A stretch of 64,000 nucleotides of DNA, taken from Pararhizobium polonicum. GTDB taxonomy: Bacteria > Pseudomonadota > Alphaproteobacteria > Rhizobiales > Rhizobiaceae. The translations under genes and the position numbers were made by a program. This document shows, one piece after another, positions 53,046 through 62,385 of this stretch; within the stretch, counting starts at the first letter, position 1, and each line of letters opens with the position of its first letter. Below the pieces are notes generated by a model. The model did no database searches. It was not told the origin of the DNA and saw nothing but the letters and a program-made list of their open reading frames with translations. The DNA is taken from NCBI RefSeq assembly GCF_001687365.1, contig NZ_LGLV01000006.1, forward strand, positions 186,001 to 250,000, read 5' to 3'.

Positions 53046-53335
53046 TTGAAGCTGGCCACCGTGTCCGTTTGTTGGCAAAGGGCTGCGCTGCTTGCGCTTT
53101 GAGCGTGGTTCCACACAGAATACCCCACAAAACGTTATACCCTCTCAAATGAGAAACGCTTCGCTGCGAGCATCTTGGTTAAAGAGATGTTGGGGCAAGA
53201 GCACCTGTCAGCCGGTGCAAGTGGATCAGATGTGTTTGACGAATGTGTGGTAATATCGGTGGGTCGTTAAAAATCCCGAATTGCCCGACGCGCCCATTCT
53301 TGCCGAAATGCCGCACTGCCTTCTATACAGGTGGC

Positions 53336-53944
53336 ATGACGCTTGATTCGAAAATATTCGTGGGCCTTAAATCCGCTCGCAAAAAGGCAGCTCCCACCAG
53401 CGAGCCCACCGGGCCAAAATGCCAATGGGATGGCTGCGACAAGACTGGTACGCACCGCGCGCCTGTCGGCCGGGATGCTGAAGGTCTGTATCTGTTCTTC
53501 TGTCTTCGGCACGTGACGGAATACAACAAGGGATACAATTTCACGACGGGTCCATCCGACGCGGAAATCGCCCGCTACCAGAAGGAAGCGACGACCGGCA
53601 GTCGTCCGACCTGGGGGACTACCGTCAACCAGGCCACCGAAATTCCGATCCCGTCCACGGTTCGCTCCGGGTCTGCCAAGACATTGAATGCCCGCAGAAA
53701 CGCCACACAGCGCCAGGCGCAAAAGGCTGAGCTACAGGTGCGGAAACTCAAGGTGCTCGAAGCCAAGGCTTTCGAGACGCTTGGCCTTTCACCGGATGCG
53801 ACGCCGGAGGAAATCAAGAGCCGCTACAAGGAAAGGCTCAAAATGCACCACCCTGACGCCAACCAGGGAAACCGCACCTCCGAGGACGAGCTTCGCGCAT
53901 CGATCGAAGCCCATAAGATCCTTAAACTGAACGGGTTTTGCTGA
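53336..53944 (+). CDS. J-domain (DnaJ-type) co-chaperone protein
   Basis: 202 residues from ATG 53336; the frame is open further upstream without family sequence. The C-terminal J domain (about 140-202) has FETLGLSPDATPEEIKSRYK and the Hsp70-stimulating HPD in KMHHPDANQG. The N-terminal part holds CQWDGC and CLRH, which could coordinate a zinc ion and is kept in rhizobial relatives as far as I recall. Unlike DnaJ, the J domain is at the end. It would stimulate DnaK ATPase on specific clients. Confidence 0.88.
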   Translation: MTLDSKIFVGLKSARKKAAPTSEPTGPKCQWDGCDKTGTHRAPVGRDAEGLYLFFCLRHVTEYNKGYNFTTGPSDAEIARYQKEATTGSRPTWGTTVNQATEIPIPSTVRSGSAKTLNARRNATQRQAQKAELQVRKLKVLEAKAFETLGLSPDATPEEIKSRYKERLKMHHPDANQGNRTSEDELRASIEAHKILKLNGFC

Positions 53945-54490
53945 GAGGTCTCGCGCATCAGGCTCTACGCGCCGTTGTGCTCCTCGATCGGGCGAGAATC
54001 CACATGTTCACCAGACGTCGTGCACGATGTGGATATCGTTGAACCATTTGCGAAGCAGGTTCTAAGGCGGGGCGCGCACCCAACCCCGCATCACCCAGAA
54101 TTCTGAAAAAATGCGCCTTCGGTTTCAACGAGAAGTCAGGCGACATGGTGTGCCGTTAAGTCGATCTCGTTTCGCGTGCTGGAGTTTTCGGACGGTCTGC
54201 GAAAATTCGCGACTGTTTTCCCGCTCGGGGGAAGTTACGGCAGGCACAGACAGTGACGATTTTTTCAGAGGCGGCTTGGCCGAGCATGTGACGATCTTGA
54301 GCTTCGGTTGTGTCGGTCCCGTAAGGAGCAACCATGGCGGCAGGCGGATGAATTCGAAATTTACGGAAGACTCTCCCATATATTCACGCAAAATTATACC
54401 TCTATAAATTCTATAAAAATAATAGATTTCCTACCTTCGCAGTTTGTGACCTTCTAGTGTCCCGTTGCAATTCACGCTGCGGGAACGCCA
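53945..54490. other. Gap without recognisable gene; AT-rich promoter end
   Basis: 546 bases. Both strands were read without finding a known family; short open frames lack ribosome sites. The last 100 bases are AT-rich and contain TCTATAAA twice (54401-54408, 54410-54417), spaced one helical turn apart, and TCTAT-N7-ATAGA (54410-54426). These probably belong to the promoter or operator of the monooxygenase gene that follows. Confidence 0.45.
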
Positions 54491-55897
54491 ATGACGAAAA
54501 CCATACGCTTCAACGCTTTCGAAATGAACTGCGTGGGCCATCAGTCGCCGGGGCTGTGGCGTCACCCGCGTGACCGGTCCTGGCAATACAAGGACCTCGA
54601 ATATTGGACGGACCTCGCCAAGTTGCTGGAGACCGGCTTTTTCGAGTCCATCTTCATTGCCGACGTCGTCGGCTACTACGACGTCTACAAGGGCAATCTC
54701 GACAACGCACTGCTGCAGGGCGTTCAGATTCCGGTCAACGATCCCTTGCAGCTTGCCAATCCCATCGCGCTGGCGACGCAGCATCTCGGTATCGGCATTA
54801 CCGCCTCCACGAGCTTCGAGCATCCCTATACGTTCGCACGCCGGCTTTCGACGGCGGATCATCATACCAAGGGGCGCGTCGGCTGGAATATCGTCACGTC
54901 TTACCTGGAAAGCGGCGCGAAGAATGTTGGCCAGGGCGGCCTGCGGTCGCATGACAATCGTTATGACGTTGCGACGGAATATGTAGAAGTTCTGTACAAG
55001 CTCTTCGAGGGAAGCTGGGAGGAAGGGGCCGTTATCCGCGATAAGGAGCGCGGTATCTTCGCCGATCCCTCGAAGATTCACGAGATTGGCCACAAGGGCC
55101 AGTATTTCGACGTGCCGGGCTATCATCTGTGCGAACCATCGCCGCAGCGCACGCCCGTTCTCTTCCAGGCCGGCGCCTCCGGGCCCGGCAAACAGTTTGC
55201 CGCCGGTCACGCCGAGTGCGTCTTCATTTCGACGCCGCTCAAAGATGCGACACGCGCTTATGTCGCCGATATTCGCCAGCGCGCGGCCGCACAGGGACGC
55301 GATCCCAAGAAGGTGCTGATCTACGCCATGGCGACAATCATCGTCGATGAGACCGACGAGAAGGCGCGGGCGAAATACGAGGAATACGCCAGCTATTCCT
55401 CGTATGACGGCTCTCTGGTGCTGATGTCCGGCTGGACGGGTATCGATTTTGGTCGCTACAAGCCAACGGATACGGTCAAGAAGGTCAAGACCAACGCCAT
55501 CATTTCAGCCGTCGAGCATCTGTCGGAAGGCAACAAGGTCTGGACGATCGAGGAGCTGGCAAAATGGGGCGGGATCGGCGGTCTCGGTCCGCTGTTTGTC
55601 GGATCGCCATCGACGATCGCCGATCTGCTGCAGGAATGGGTGGAGGAGACCGATATCGACGGCTTCAATCTCGCCTACGCGCTCGCTCACGACACGTTTG
55701 CTGATGTCATCGGCTATGTGGTGCCGGAGCTGCAGAAACGCGGCGTCTATGCCACCGGCTACAGGGAAGGCACGCTTCGCGACAAGCTGTTCGGCGAAGG
55801 CCCTTATCTGCCGGAGAGCCATCCGGCACACAGATTCCGCGACATCGAACGGGTGAAGCGCGAGGAGGCACACAAGGCCTCCGGCGAGGCGGCCTGA
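54491..55897 (+). CDS. LLM-class flavin monooxygenase (NtaA/SnaA/DszA-like)
   Basis: 468 residues, luciferase-like (bac_luciferase) TIM barrel. Typical NtaA/SnaA/DszA features: FNAFEMNCVGHQSPGLWRHP at the start, GFFESIFIADVVGYYDVY, STADHHTKGRVGWNIVTSYL and FQAGASGPGKQFAAGHAECVF. Such enzymes use FMNH2 made by a separate reductase and oxygen to cleave C-S or C-N bonds, for example in dibenzothiophene sulfone, nitrilotriacetate or EDTA. No flavin reductase is seen nearby. It is placed before a Liv-type importer, which presumably brings its substrate. Confidence 0.92.
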   Translation: MTKTIRFNAFEMNCVGHQSPGLWRHPRDRSWQYKDLEYWTDLAKLLETGFFESIFIADVVGYYDVYKGNLDNALLQGVQIPVNDPLQLANPIALATQHLGIGITASTSFEHPYTFARRLSTADHHTKGRVGWNIVTSYLESGAKNVGQGGLRSHDNRYDVATEYVEVLYKLFEGSWEEGAVIRDKERGIFADPSKIHEIGHKGQYFDVPGYHLCEPSPQRTPVLFQAGASGPGKQFAAGHAECVFISTPLKDATRAYVADIRQRAAAQGRDPKKVLIYAMATIIVDETDEKARAKYEEYASYSSYDGSLVLMSGWTGIDFGRYKPTDTVKKVKTNAIISAVEHLSEGNKVWTIEELAKWGGIGGLGPLFVGSPSTIADLLQEWVEETDIDGFNLAYALAHDTFADVIGYVVPELQKRGVYATGYREGTLRDKLFGEGPYLPESHPAHRFRDIERVKREEAHKASGEAA

Positions 55898-56033
55898 TGT
55901 AAACTGGTCCTCCTATCCGCCGAGGCGCCCGGCGAAAGATCCCCTTGCAGGCAAGGCTACCGCCACAATCAAACGATTCTGGCGAAGGATGGCTTTTGCC
56001 TGTCTTACGAAGGAATGACGGAGTCATGAACCG

Positions 56034-56846
56034 ATGAACACGTCCGCGGTTCCCACGCTGGAAATCAGACCCGCACTGGAAATCAGAAATGTGTCGCTGT
56101 CCTTCAAGGGCGTCAAGGCGATTTCCGATCTGACGTTTCAGGTGGAGCGTCAGGAGATCTGCGCGCTGATCGGCCCGAACGGCGCCGGCAAGAGTTCGCT
56201 TCTGAACATCCTGAACGGCGTCTATGTACCGGATTCCGGCGAAATCGTCTTCGAGGGCGAACACTTCCGGCGGATGCAGCCGCTGGAGGCGGCCCGAAGG
56301 GGGATTGGCCGGGGATTCCAGAACAATGCCCTCTTCTCCGGCATGAGCGTCCTCGACAATGTAATTGCAGGTCTTTCCCGGCATTCGCGGGTGACGCTCC
56401 TTGAAGAGGCCTTTCGGTTTCCCCGTGCATTGAAGGAGGAGCGGCAGTTTCGTGAACGGGCGCGGGACGTGCTCCATCTCTTCGACCTCGATAAACATGC
56501 CGGCACGATTGTCGGAACGTTGCCTTACGGCGTCCAGAAGAAGGTCGAGATCGCGAGGGCCATCGTTGGCACACCGAGGCTATTGCTGCTCGACGAGCCT
56601 CTGGCCGGGATGAATTCTGAGGAAAAGCAGGCAATCGCAGCCGTTATCGCGCGCCTCAACAAGGAGCTCAAGCTGACCATCGTGCTGATCGAGCACGACA
56701 TCGGCATCGTGTTGAAGCTCGCCCATCATGTCGTCGTGCTCGATTACGGTCGAAAACTCGCCGACGGATTGCCGGAAACGATCCGCGACAACCCCGATGT
56801 CATCGCTGCCTACCTCGGCTCCGATCGCAAGGAGGTTGCCGCATGA
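56034..56846 (+). CDS. Branched-chain-type ABC transporter ATPase (LivG-like)
   Basis: 270 residues. Walker A GPNGAGKSS, RGIGRGFQNNALFSGMSV, Walker B LLLLDEPLAGMN and EHDIGIVLKLAHHV switch His. The signature region is reduced to LPYGVQKKVEIARAI, as in LivG proteins. Starts 136 bases after the monooxygenase stop, so it could be co-transcribed. ATGA overlap with the permease gene. Confidence 0.92.
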   Translation: MNTSAVPTLEIRPALEIRNVSLSFKGVKAISDLTFQVERQEICALIGPNGAGKSSLLNILNGVYVPDSGEIVFEGEHFRRMQPLEAARRGIGRGFQNNALFSGMSVLDNVIAGLSRHSRVTLLEEAFRFPRALKEERQFRERARDVLHLFDLDKHAGTIVGTLPYGVQKKVEIARAIVGTPRLLLLDEPLAGMNSEEKQAIAAVIARLNKELKLTIVLIEHDIGIVLKLAHHVVVLDYGRKLADGLPETIRDNPDVIAAYLGSDRKEVAA

Positions 56847-57724
56847 ACATGTTCCTCGAAACACTGATCGGCGGCCTTCTCGCGGGCACAATGTATTCGT
56901 TGGTCGCGATCGGCTTCGTGCTGATCTACAAGGCGTCCGGCGTCTTCAACTATGCGCAGGGATCCATTCTCCTCTTCGGGGCGCTCACCTACGTGACGCT
57001 GACCGATCAGGGCGTGCCGGCGCTCGGAGCGATCGTGGTGACGATCGCTCTGCTGGTCCTGACTGCAATTGCCATCGAAAAACTGCTGTTGCGACCGCTG
57101 ACCAATCGGAGCCCGATGACGCTGTTCATGGCAACCCTCGGTCTGTCTTATGTGGTGGAAGGTGTCGCTCAAGGCATCATGGGATCCCAGGTGCGGGCGC
57201 TGAACCTCGGGATCGACGATCTGCCGATTTTCGTTGGTGATATCATGATCAGCCAGTTCGATCTGATCGCTGCCGGTGTTGCTCTTGCGATCGTCGTCGT
57301 CCTGTCGCTGTTGTTCAACCGGACGCGCATCGGCATTCAGTTGCGCGGCGTTGCCGACGATACGCGGGCAGCACTTTCGCTCGGCATCGACATCAATCGT
57401 ATCTGGCAGATCGTTTGGGCGGTCGCCGGCATCGTAGGGCTTGTTGCCGGGCTCCTGTGGGGCGCGCGCCAAGGGGTACAGTTCTCGCTCTCGCTGGTGG
57501 TGCTGAAGGCGCTTCCGGTCCTCATCATCGGCGGCTTTACCTCGATCCCCGGCGCCATCGTCGGCGGTCTGATCGTCGGTGCGGGGGAGAGCCTGGCCGA
57601 GACCTATATCGGCCCATATCTCGGCGGCGGCATCACACCCTGGTTCGCCTACGCGCTGGCGCTCGTTTTTCTTTTCTTCCGCCCGGCCGGTCTGTTCGGC
57701 GAACGACAAATCGAAAGGGTCTGA
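56843..57724 (+). CDS. Branched-chain-type ABC permease (LivH-like)
   Basis: 293 residues, about eight spans, BPD_transp_2 family. Start MNMFLETLIGGLLAGTMYSL and the conserved GFVLIYKASGVFNYAQGSI; RGVADDTRAALSLGIDI is the cytoplasmic loop. Forms the importer channel with the next gene. Confidence 0.93.
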   Translation: MNMFLETLIGGLLAGTMYSLVAIGFVLIYKASGVFNYAQGSILLFGALTYVTLTDQGVPALGAIVVTIALLVLTAIAIEKLLLRPLTNRSPMTLFMATLGLSYVVEGVAQGIMGSQVRALNLGIDDLPIFVGDIMISQFDLIAAGVALAIVVVLSLLFNRTRIGIQLRGVADDTRAALSLGIDINRIWQIVWAVAGIVGLVAGLLWGARQGVQFSLSLVVLKALPVLIIGGFTSIPGAIVGGLIVGAGESLAETYIGPYLGGGITPWFAYALALVFLFFRPAGLFGERQIERV

Positions 57725-57727
57725 CCG

Positions 57728-58780
57728 ATGTCCGAGATAGGTTTGCGCGCCGCACCGGCGCCGCTGGAGAGTATCGGGCTGAAAGCCGTGGCCGGCGCGG
57801 GACTGCTTGCTCTCGTTTTCGCGGCGCCCTTTCTCGCATCCGAATACTGGATCAACGCCATCATCGTGCCATTCTTCATCCTGTCTCTGGCCGGGCTCGG
57901 TCTCAACCTGGTGACCGGTTATGCGGGGCAACTTTCGCTTGGCGCCGGTGCGTTCATGATGGTCGGCGCCTATGCGACGTTTTCCCTGCAGCTGCGGGTG
58001 CCGGATCTGCCCCTGCCGTTTGCGCTTGTCGTTTCGGGCCTCATCGCTGGGGCGGTCGGGCTTGCCTTCGGCCTGCCGTCCACGCGCATCAAGGGCTTTT
58101 ACCTGATCGTCAGCACGCTCACCGCACAGTTCTTCTTCGAGTGGCTCTTCCTGAAGTTTCCGTGGTTCTACAACGGCAATTCATCTGCGACGATCGCTCT
58201 GCCGCACGGCCTTTCCTTCTTTGGTCTGGATATCAACAGCCCGCACGGCCGCTATTTTCTCACGCTTGGCATCGTAGGGCTGCTGACGCTGCTCTCTTTC
58301 AATCTCGTGCGCAGCCAGACGGGCCGCAACTGGATGGCTATCCGCGACATGGACACGGCCGCGGCCGTGATCGGCGTGCCGACGCTGCGGGCGAAGCTTC
58401 AGGCATTCGCCGTATCGAGCTTCATCCTCGGTATTGCCGGGGCTCTCTGGGCCTTTGCCTATCTCGGATCGGCGAGCGTTCAGAGCTTTGGTCTGACCCG
58501 CTCCTACCAGATTCTTTTCATCATCATTATCGGTGGCCTTGGCACCATTCGTGGCGCTTATCTCGGCGCGGCTTTCGTCAGCCTGCTTCCGCTGGCGCTC
58601 GATTGGCTGTTCCAGCACCTGTTCAGCGGTCATGTCGACGCCGGGCTGCTCCAGAACACCCAGAAGGCAATCTTTGGCATCCTCATCATCTGGTTCCTCA
58701 TCAAGGAACCGGAGGGGTTGTCGCGGCTACTCGGATTACGGCGGGCACCGGGCGCCCGCCGCCGTCTCTTCCCATCATGA
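57728..58780 (+). CDS. Branched-chain-type ABC permease (LivM-like)
   Basis: 350 residues, about ten spans. GLGLNLVTGYAGQLSLGAGAF is the LivM hallmark; RAKLQAFAVSSFILGIAGAL and IIIIGGLGTIRGAYLGA follow. Three bases after livH-like stop. Confidence 0.93.
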   Translation: MSEIGLRAAPAPLESIGLKAVAGAGLLALVFAAPFLASEYWINAIIVPFFILSLAGLGLNLVTGYAGQLSLGAGAFMMVGAYATFSLQLRVPDLPLPFALVVSGLIAGAVGLAFGLPSTRIKGFYLIVSTLTAQFFFEWLFLKFPWFYNGNSSATIALPHGLSFFGLDINSPHGRYFLTLGIVGLLTLLSFNLVRSQTGRNWMAIRDMDTAAAVIGVPTLRAKLQAFAVSSFILGIAGALWAFAYLGSASVQSFGLTRSYQILFIIIIGGLGTIRGAYLGAAFVSLLPLALDWLFQHLFSGHVDAGLLQNTQKAIFGILIIWFLIKEPEGLSRLLGLRRAPGARRRLFPS

Positions 58781-58813
58781 ATCCGTCCCATCGTGAACCC
58801 AGGAGTTGAAACC

Positions 58814-60142
58814 ATGAAACGATTGCTTGTCGCCGCGCTCCTCGCGGGTACTGTATTCTCCGGTGTCGCACCGGCCTTCGCCGCCGATGTCAGCCAGTAT
58901 ATTCCCCTGCCGACCTACCGCGTCGGTGCATACGCCTCCTCCGGCGAGCTCTGGTGGGCCGGCGAACGCGATTATTTCCGCTACATCAACGAGGTTGAGG
59001 GCGGTGTCGAGGGCGTGAAGCTCAACTACGAGGAATTCGAAACGGAATGGAGCCCCGACCGCACCGTCGAGGTCTATGAGCGTGTCAAGGCTGGCAAGGA
59101 CGGCTCGCCGCTTGCCTTCTTCTTCACGCACGGCACGCCGGCGACCTATGCCCTTCTCGAAAAGGCCGCAGCGGACAAGATCCCGCTGATCGATCCCGCT
59201 GGCGGCAAGACGGAGACGGTCGATGGCACAGTCTTTCCCTATGCCTTTCCGCTGCTGTTCAGCTATTACAGTCAGGCCTCCACGGGTATCAACTACATCG
59301 CTTCCAAGGTGGGCGGCTTCGACAAGCTCAAAGGCTTGAAGATCGCGACCGTCTATCATGACAGTGCTTATGGCCGCGCCAGCCAGCCGGCTGTCGATGT
59401 TCTCGCCAAGAAATACGGTTTCGAGAACATCCAGATCCCGGTGGCCGATCCGGGGAACGAACAGTCGCCGCAGTGGCGCCAGATCCGCGAGCAGAAGCCC
59501 GACTGGGTGTTCCTGCGCACCTGGGGCGTCTCGACCGTCGTGGCGCTCAAGACGGCGCAGCGGTTCGGGTTCCCGGCTGACCATATTATCGGCGATGTCT
59601 GGGCGGGTTCGGAATCCGATGCCATTCCGGCGGGCACGGCGGCGATTGGTTATTCGGCGCTTGCACCTTATCCGGGCGGCACGGATTTCGAGATCCACAA
59701 GCGCCTCAAGGCTGAAATCCTCGACAAGGGCAAGTCCGATCTGCGGGATCCGAAGCTCTTCGGCGCGGTGAACTACAATGTCGGCCTCGTCAATGCAGCA
59801 CTTGCCGTCGAGGCGCTGCGCACCGGTTACAAGCATTTTGGTGCCCGGCCGCTCAATGGCGAGGAAGGTCGCTGGGCCTTCGAACATCTGACCATCGATG
59901 ACAAGCGTCTGGAGGAGATCGGCTTCAAGGGCCTGCTCCAGCAGATCAAGATCACACCTACCGATCATGAAGGCGGCGGTGCGGCGCGCATCCAGAGTTG
60001 GGACGGTCAGAAGTGGGTGCTGCAGACCGACTGGATCAAGGCCGACCACGAGCTTCTCAATCCGCTGATCGCCGAGGGCGCCGCCGCCTACGCCAAGGAA
60101 CACGGCATCACACCGCGCACCCCGGAAACCGAAACCAACTGA
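58814..60142 (+). CDS. Liv-type ABC binding protein, first of tandem pair
   Basis: 442 residues from ATG 58814 (AGGAGTTGAAACC upstream). Signal peptide to AFAA. Peripla_BP_6 family, somewhat longer than LivJ (about 370). It is clearly paralogous to the next protein: identical blocks include KIATVYHDSAYGR and ENIQIPVADPG. By eye well over half of the residues agree. The ligand is unknown but is probably the monooxygenase substrate. Confidence 0.92.
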   Translation: MKRLLVAALLAGTVFSGVAPAFAADVSQYIPLPTYRVGAYASSGELWWAGERDYFRYINEVEGGVEGVKLNYEEFETEWSPDRTVEVYERVKAGKDGSPLAFFFTHGTPATYALLEKAAADKIPLIDPAGGKTETVDGTVFPYAFPLLFSYYSQASTGINYIASKVGGFDKLKGLKIATVYHDSAYGRASQPAVDVLAKKYGFENIQIPVADPGNEQSPQWRQIREQKPDWVFLRTWGVSTVVALKTAQRFGFPADHIIGDVWAGSESDAIPAGTAAIGYSALAPYPGGTDFEIHKRLKAEILDKGKSDLRDPKLFGAVNYNVGLVNAALAVEALRTGYKHFGARPLNGEEGRWAFEHLTIDDKRLEEIGFKGLLQQIKITPTDHEGGGAARIQSWDGQKWVLQTDWIKADHELLNPLIAEGAAAYAKEHGITPRTPETETN

Positions 60143-60199
60143 TCTGCGATGTGAGGGCGCGGCGAAAGCCGCGCCTTCCACCGGCAACAGGAGAAAGTC

Positions 60200-61549
60200 A
60201 TGTTCAGGACATTTGTACGCAGCACAATTGCTGTTGTCGTATCCGCTTTCATGTTCGCGGGGGTGGTCCAGGCCGCCGATACGACGCCCGGACCCGATAG
60301 CGGCAAGCAGTTTTTCCCGATCGCAAGTTACCGTGTTGGTCCGTATGCGGCTTCGGGTGCCTCCATCTGGGCAGGCCGTATTGACTACTATCGCTATATC
60401 AACGAAGTCGAAGGCGGTATCAACGGCGTCCCGATCGTCTGGCAGGAATGCGAGACGGAATGGACGGCGGAAAAGGGCATCGAGTGCTACGAGCGCTTCA
60501 AGCGCGGCCTGAACGGCGCGCCGGTGTCGGCCTATTTCCCGAACGGCGCTCCGGCCGCCTATGCGCTCTCCGACCGTGCGGCCGTAGACAAGATCCCGCT
60601 GGTCACGCTCGCCTATGGCCGCACGGAAGCGACCGACGGCCGCGTGTTTCCCTACATCTTCCCCGTCATGGTGACTTTCTATAGCGAAGCCTCCGCCGTG
60701 GTGAACTACATCGCGGAAAAGGAAGGCGGCTTCGACAAGCTCAAGGGCAAGAAGATCGCGACCGTCTACCACGACAGCGCTTACGGCCGGGAAACGCTCG
60801 ACCCGCTGGCGCTGCTCGCTGAAAAATACGGCTTCGAAAACATTCAGATTCCGGTTGCGGATCCCGGCAGCGAGCAGTCGTCCCAGTGGCGGCAGGTTCG
60901 CGAGAAAAAGCCGGACTGGGTCTTCCTGCGCACCTGGGGCGTTTCGACGCCGGTGGCTATCAAGACCGCGCAGCGCTTCGGCTTTCCGGCGGATCACATC
61001 ATCGGCGATGTCTGGGCGTCTTCCGAAGAGGATGTCATTCCGGCGGGTGACGCCGCCAAGGGCTATCTGGCGCTGACGCCGTACCCCGCCGGCGCGGACT
61101 TCGAGATCCACAAGCGTCTCAAGCAGCATATCATCGACACCGGCAAATCGGACCTGCGTGATACCAAGGCCTTTGGTAGCGTCTACTACAATTCCGGTCT
61201 TGTCGATGCGCTGATCTCCGTCGAGATCGTTCGGCAGGCACAGGCGAAATTCGGCAACCGGCCGATCACCGGCGAGGAAGGCCAGTGGGCTCTGGAACAT
61301 CTCAAGCTCGACGATGCCGCGCTCGACAAAGCCGGTTTCCTCGGACTGGTCCAGAATCTGCAGCTGACGCCGGCTGACCACGAGGGTGGCGGCGCCGTGC
61401 GCGTGCAGCAGTGGAGCGGCAGCAACTGGAACCTCGTCAGCGACTGGGTACAGGCCGACCGCCAGACCCTCCGGCCACTGATCGACGCAAAGTCGGCGGC
61501 TTATGCCAAGGAGCACGGCATCACGCCGCGCGACGTCGGCACCAATTGA
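60200..61549 (+). CDS. Liv-type ABC binding protein, second of tandem pair
   Basis: 449 residues, with a signal peptide to VQAA and Peripla_BP_6 fold. Duplicate of the preceding gene; the core from about 170 to 300 is nearly the same, while the ligand-facing N-terminal segments differ (for example WQECETEWTAEKGIECYERF against the first copy's EEFETEWSPDRTVEVYERV). It carries two extra Cys in this region. Two binding proteins sharing one channel would widen the range of ligands. Confidence 0.92.
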   Translation: MFRTFVRSTIAVVVSAFMFAGVVQAADTTPGPDSGKQFFPIASYRVGPYAASGASIWAGRIDYYRYINEVEGGINGVPIVWQECETEWTAEKGIECYERFKRGLNGAPVSAYFPNGAPAAYALSDRAAVDKIPLVTLAYGRTEATDGRVFPYIFPVMVTFYSEASAVVNYIAEKEGGFDKLKGKKIATVYHDSAYGRETLDPLALLAEKYGFENIQIPVADPGSEQSSQWRQVREKKPDWVFLRTWGVSTPVAIKTAQRFGFPADHIIGDVWASSEEDVIPAGDAAKGYLALTPYPAGADFEIHKRLKQHIIDTGKSDLRDTKAFGSVYYNSGLVDALISVEIVRQAQAKFGNRPITGEEGQWALEHLKLDDAALDKAGFLGLVQNLQLTPADHEGGGAVRVQQWSGSNWNLVSDWVQADRQTLRPLIDAKSAAYAKEHGITPRDVGTN

Positions 61550-61602
61550 TGGGCAGTTGGCCGGGGCCGCCTTTTGTCCCGGCCTCTCAAGGAGATGATG
61601 GT

Positions 61603-62385
61603 ATGATCCTTCGACATGAGCCACTTGTGCCCGAGAGAGCCGAAAACCGCATCCTGGAGGTTTCCGGCATCGAGGTCGTCTATGGTGGCGCCATTTTGGC
61701 CGTTGCGGATGTCTCGCTGACGGTGGGCGCGGGCGAGATCGTGGCGTTGCTCGGCGCAAATGGTGCCGGCAAAAGCACCGTACTGAAGGCGATTTCTGGC
61801 TTGGCGGCGGCCGACAGGGCCACCGTGCGCCGGGGGCATATACGCTTCGATGGAGACGATATTCTCGGCATCGCAGCCAACAGGCTGGCGGCGCGCGGTA
61901 TCGTGCATGTGCTTGAGGGGCGCCATGTCTTTCCCCATCTCACGGTGGAGGAAAACCTGTTTGCCGGAGCCTTCCTCCATCGGCCGGGACGGCGCGAATT
62001 GTTGCGCCAGATCGACGATGTCTACGATTGGTTTCCACGGCTCAGGGACAAGCGCCGGACCCAGGCCGGGCTGACCTCCGGCGGCGAGCAGCAGATGCTT
62101 GCCATCGGGCGGGCGCTTCTCACGCAGCCAAGGCTCGTGCTTCTCGATGAGCCCTCCATGGGGCTCGCGCCTCGCATCGTTCAGGAAATCTTCCAGATCA
62201 TCGGCCGGCTCAACCGTGAAAAAGGCGTGGCCTTCCTGCTCTCCGAACAGAATGCAGCGCTGTCCCTCGCGCATGCTACACGCGCCTATATCCTCGAAAG
62301 CGGACATGTGGCGCTGGCGGGCGAGGCTGCCGATCTTGCCCGGCGCGATGACCTCCATCGTATCTACCTTGGCGGCTTGGCCTGA
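61603..62385 (+). CDS. Branched-chain-type ABC transporter ATPase (LivF-like)
   Basis: 260 residues from ATG 61603 (GGAG, 8 bases upstream); the frame is open further left over the binding protein gene but this is a shadow. Walker A GANGAGKST, LEGRHVFPHLTVEENL (the LivF hallmark EGRxxFPxLTVxENL), signature LTSGGEQQMLAIGRAL, Walker B LLDEPSMGLAP. Completes the LivGHMKKF-type importer. Confidence 0.93.
   Translation: MILRHEPLVPERAENRILEVSGIEVVYGGAILAVADVSLTVGAGEIVALLGANGAGKSTVLKAISGLAAADRATVRRGHIRFDGDDILGIAANRLAARGIVHVLEGRHVFPHLTVEENLFAGAFLHRPGRRELLRQIDDVYDWFPRLRDKRRTQAGLTSGGEQQMLAIGRALLTQPRLVLLDEPSMGLAPRIVQEIFQIIGRLNREKGVAFLLSEQNAALSLAHATRAYILESGHVALAGEAADLARRDDLHRIYLGGLA

Noticed and set aside
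58775-61759. A 994-codon open frame on the minus strand
   Set aside because: It lies exactly opposite the two binding protein genes and livF start. Its sequence is Arg/Leu/Asp-rich without any family, as expected for the reverse frame of GC-rich genes; the two halves resemble each other only because the plus-strand genes are duplicated.
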